Assembly (NCBI GenBank): GCA_963782045.1
Contig: CAWAIR010000006.1
Span: forward strand, 124,001-188,000
Direction of reading: 5' to 3'
DNA: 64,000 bases
Source: CAVSRC01 sp963782045
Lineage (GTDB): Bacteria; Pseudomonadota; Alphaproteobacteria; Rhizobiales; Kaistiaceae
The notes below the pieces were generated by a model. It made no database searches, was not told the origin of the DNA, and was given only the letters and a program-made list of their open reading frames with translations. The translations under genes and the position numbers were made by a program. Shown here one piece after another: positions 63,723 to 64,000 of this stretch. Within the stretch, counting starts at the first letter, position 1, and each line of letters starts with the position of its first letter.

Positions 63723-64000
63723 TCAGCCGCGGCGGTCGAGCCGGCGGGCCTGGCGCAGCATGGGGAAGGCCCAGGCCCAGATACCGGCGACGGCGAGCGT
63801 GCCGATGCCGCCGATGACCACGGCCGGCACCACGCCGATCAGCGCCGCGACGGTGCCGGCGCGGAATTCGCCGAGCTCGTTGGAGGCGCCGATGAAGACG
63901 GCGTTGACCGCGTTGACCCGTCCGCGCACCGCATCGGGCGTCCACAGCTGCATCAGCGTCTCGCGGATGTAGACGCTGACCATGTCGGCGGCGCCGGCGA
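63723..64000 (-). CDS. C-terminal end of an MFS transporter, cut by the window edge
   Basis: The frame is open to the right edge and ends at 63723. The last 92 residues include MQLWTPDAVRGRVNAVNAVF and IGASNELGEFRAGTVAALIG, the cytoplasmic loop and helix of EntS/multidrug-type MFS exporters, then two helices ending in RQARRLDRRG. Only the C-terminal part is visible, so the substrate cannot be told. Confidence 0.75.
   Translation of the reverse strand, partial: AGAADMVSVYIRETLMQLWTPDAVRGRVNAVNAVFIGASNELGEFRAGTVAALIGVVPAVVIGGIGTLAVAGIWAWAFPMLRQARRLDRRG

Overview
The window is high-GC chromosomal DNA, very probably from an alphaproteobacterium of the Hyphomicrobiales (Rhizobiales). The best evidence is a complete acpXL-fabZXL-fabF2XL-fabF1XL-adh2XL-lpxXL locus for very-long-chain fatty acid on lipid A (27.1-32.6 kb). 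MmcB, a DUF1127 protein, nirK/nirV/pseudoazurin/NnrR and the recF/gyrB housekeeping genes fit this. No tRNA, rRNA, CRISPR array, transposase or phage gene was seen.

Layout. 0-1.5 kb: end of an unrecognised gene and a BioF2/GNAT-type acyltransferase. 1.5-15.1 kb: a uronate/glucuronide cluster with uronate dehydrogenase, an FCD-type GntR regulator, an RraA-like aldolase, a Dpp-type ABC importer, two enolase-superfamily dehydratases, a DHDPS/KdgD-like enzyme and a GH2 beta-glucuronidase. 15.2-24.8 kb: a LacI regulator with a visible promoter and operator, a carbohydrate ABC importer, a GH63-like hydrolase, a PIG-L deacetylase and a GH3 glucosidase. 24.9-27.0 kb: DUF2239, a GIY-YIG gene with an in-frame UGA, a damaged methyltransferase and MmcB. 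27.1-32.6 kb: the VLCFA-lipid A operon. 32.9-37.9 kb: a DUF1624 membrane protein, DUF1127, a second LacI regulator with three operator-like repeats, SMP-30 lactonase, fucose mutarotase and an aldo/keto reductase. 38.0-41.6 kb: trxC, then efp with its beta-lysylation enzymes epmA and epmB. 41.7-46.2 kb: periplasmic redox genes (thioredoxin-like, CcdA, a YedY/MsrP-family molybdoenzyme, a cytochrome b, a Met-rich HdeA-like secreted protein) and arsenate reductase. 46.2-49.3 kb: a ferritin-like/ferredoxin/double-CDGSH fusion and a choline-kinase-like protein. 49.3-53.2 kb: nitrite reduction (pseudoazurin, nirV, nirK, nnrR, DUF1858) joined by three matching CTTTG-N8-CAARG palindromes, and a 24-codon micro-ORF with a near-perfect Shine-Dalgarno. 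53.3-64 kb: recF, LysE, DedA, gyrB, a YcaQ-like protein, a small membrane protein, a GNAT, an ABC-2 exporter, an SH3-like secreted protein and the end of an MFS transporter.

How genes work together. Beta-glucuronidase would free glucuronate, uronate dehydrogenase would oxidise it to an aldarolactone, and the dehydratases with the KdgD-like enzyme would carry it toward 2-oxoglutarate semialdehyde. The six XL genes build and attach the C28-type acyl chain. EpmB and EpmA make and attach beta-lysine to EF-P. Pseudoazurin feeds electrons to NirK under NnrR control. The Met-rich protein, cytochrome b and molybdoenzyme look like one operon, possibly a sacrificial-methionine oxidant sink.

Caveat on quality. 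About 35 reading-frame breaks interrupt otherwise well-conserved genes. They are densest at 9.1-12.2 kb, and most that can be resolved are single-base insertions. They look like sequence errors rather than decay, so those genes are given as one feature each with approximate break points.
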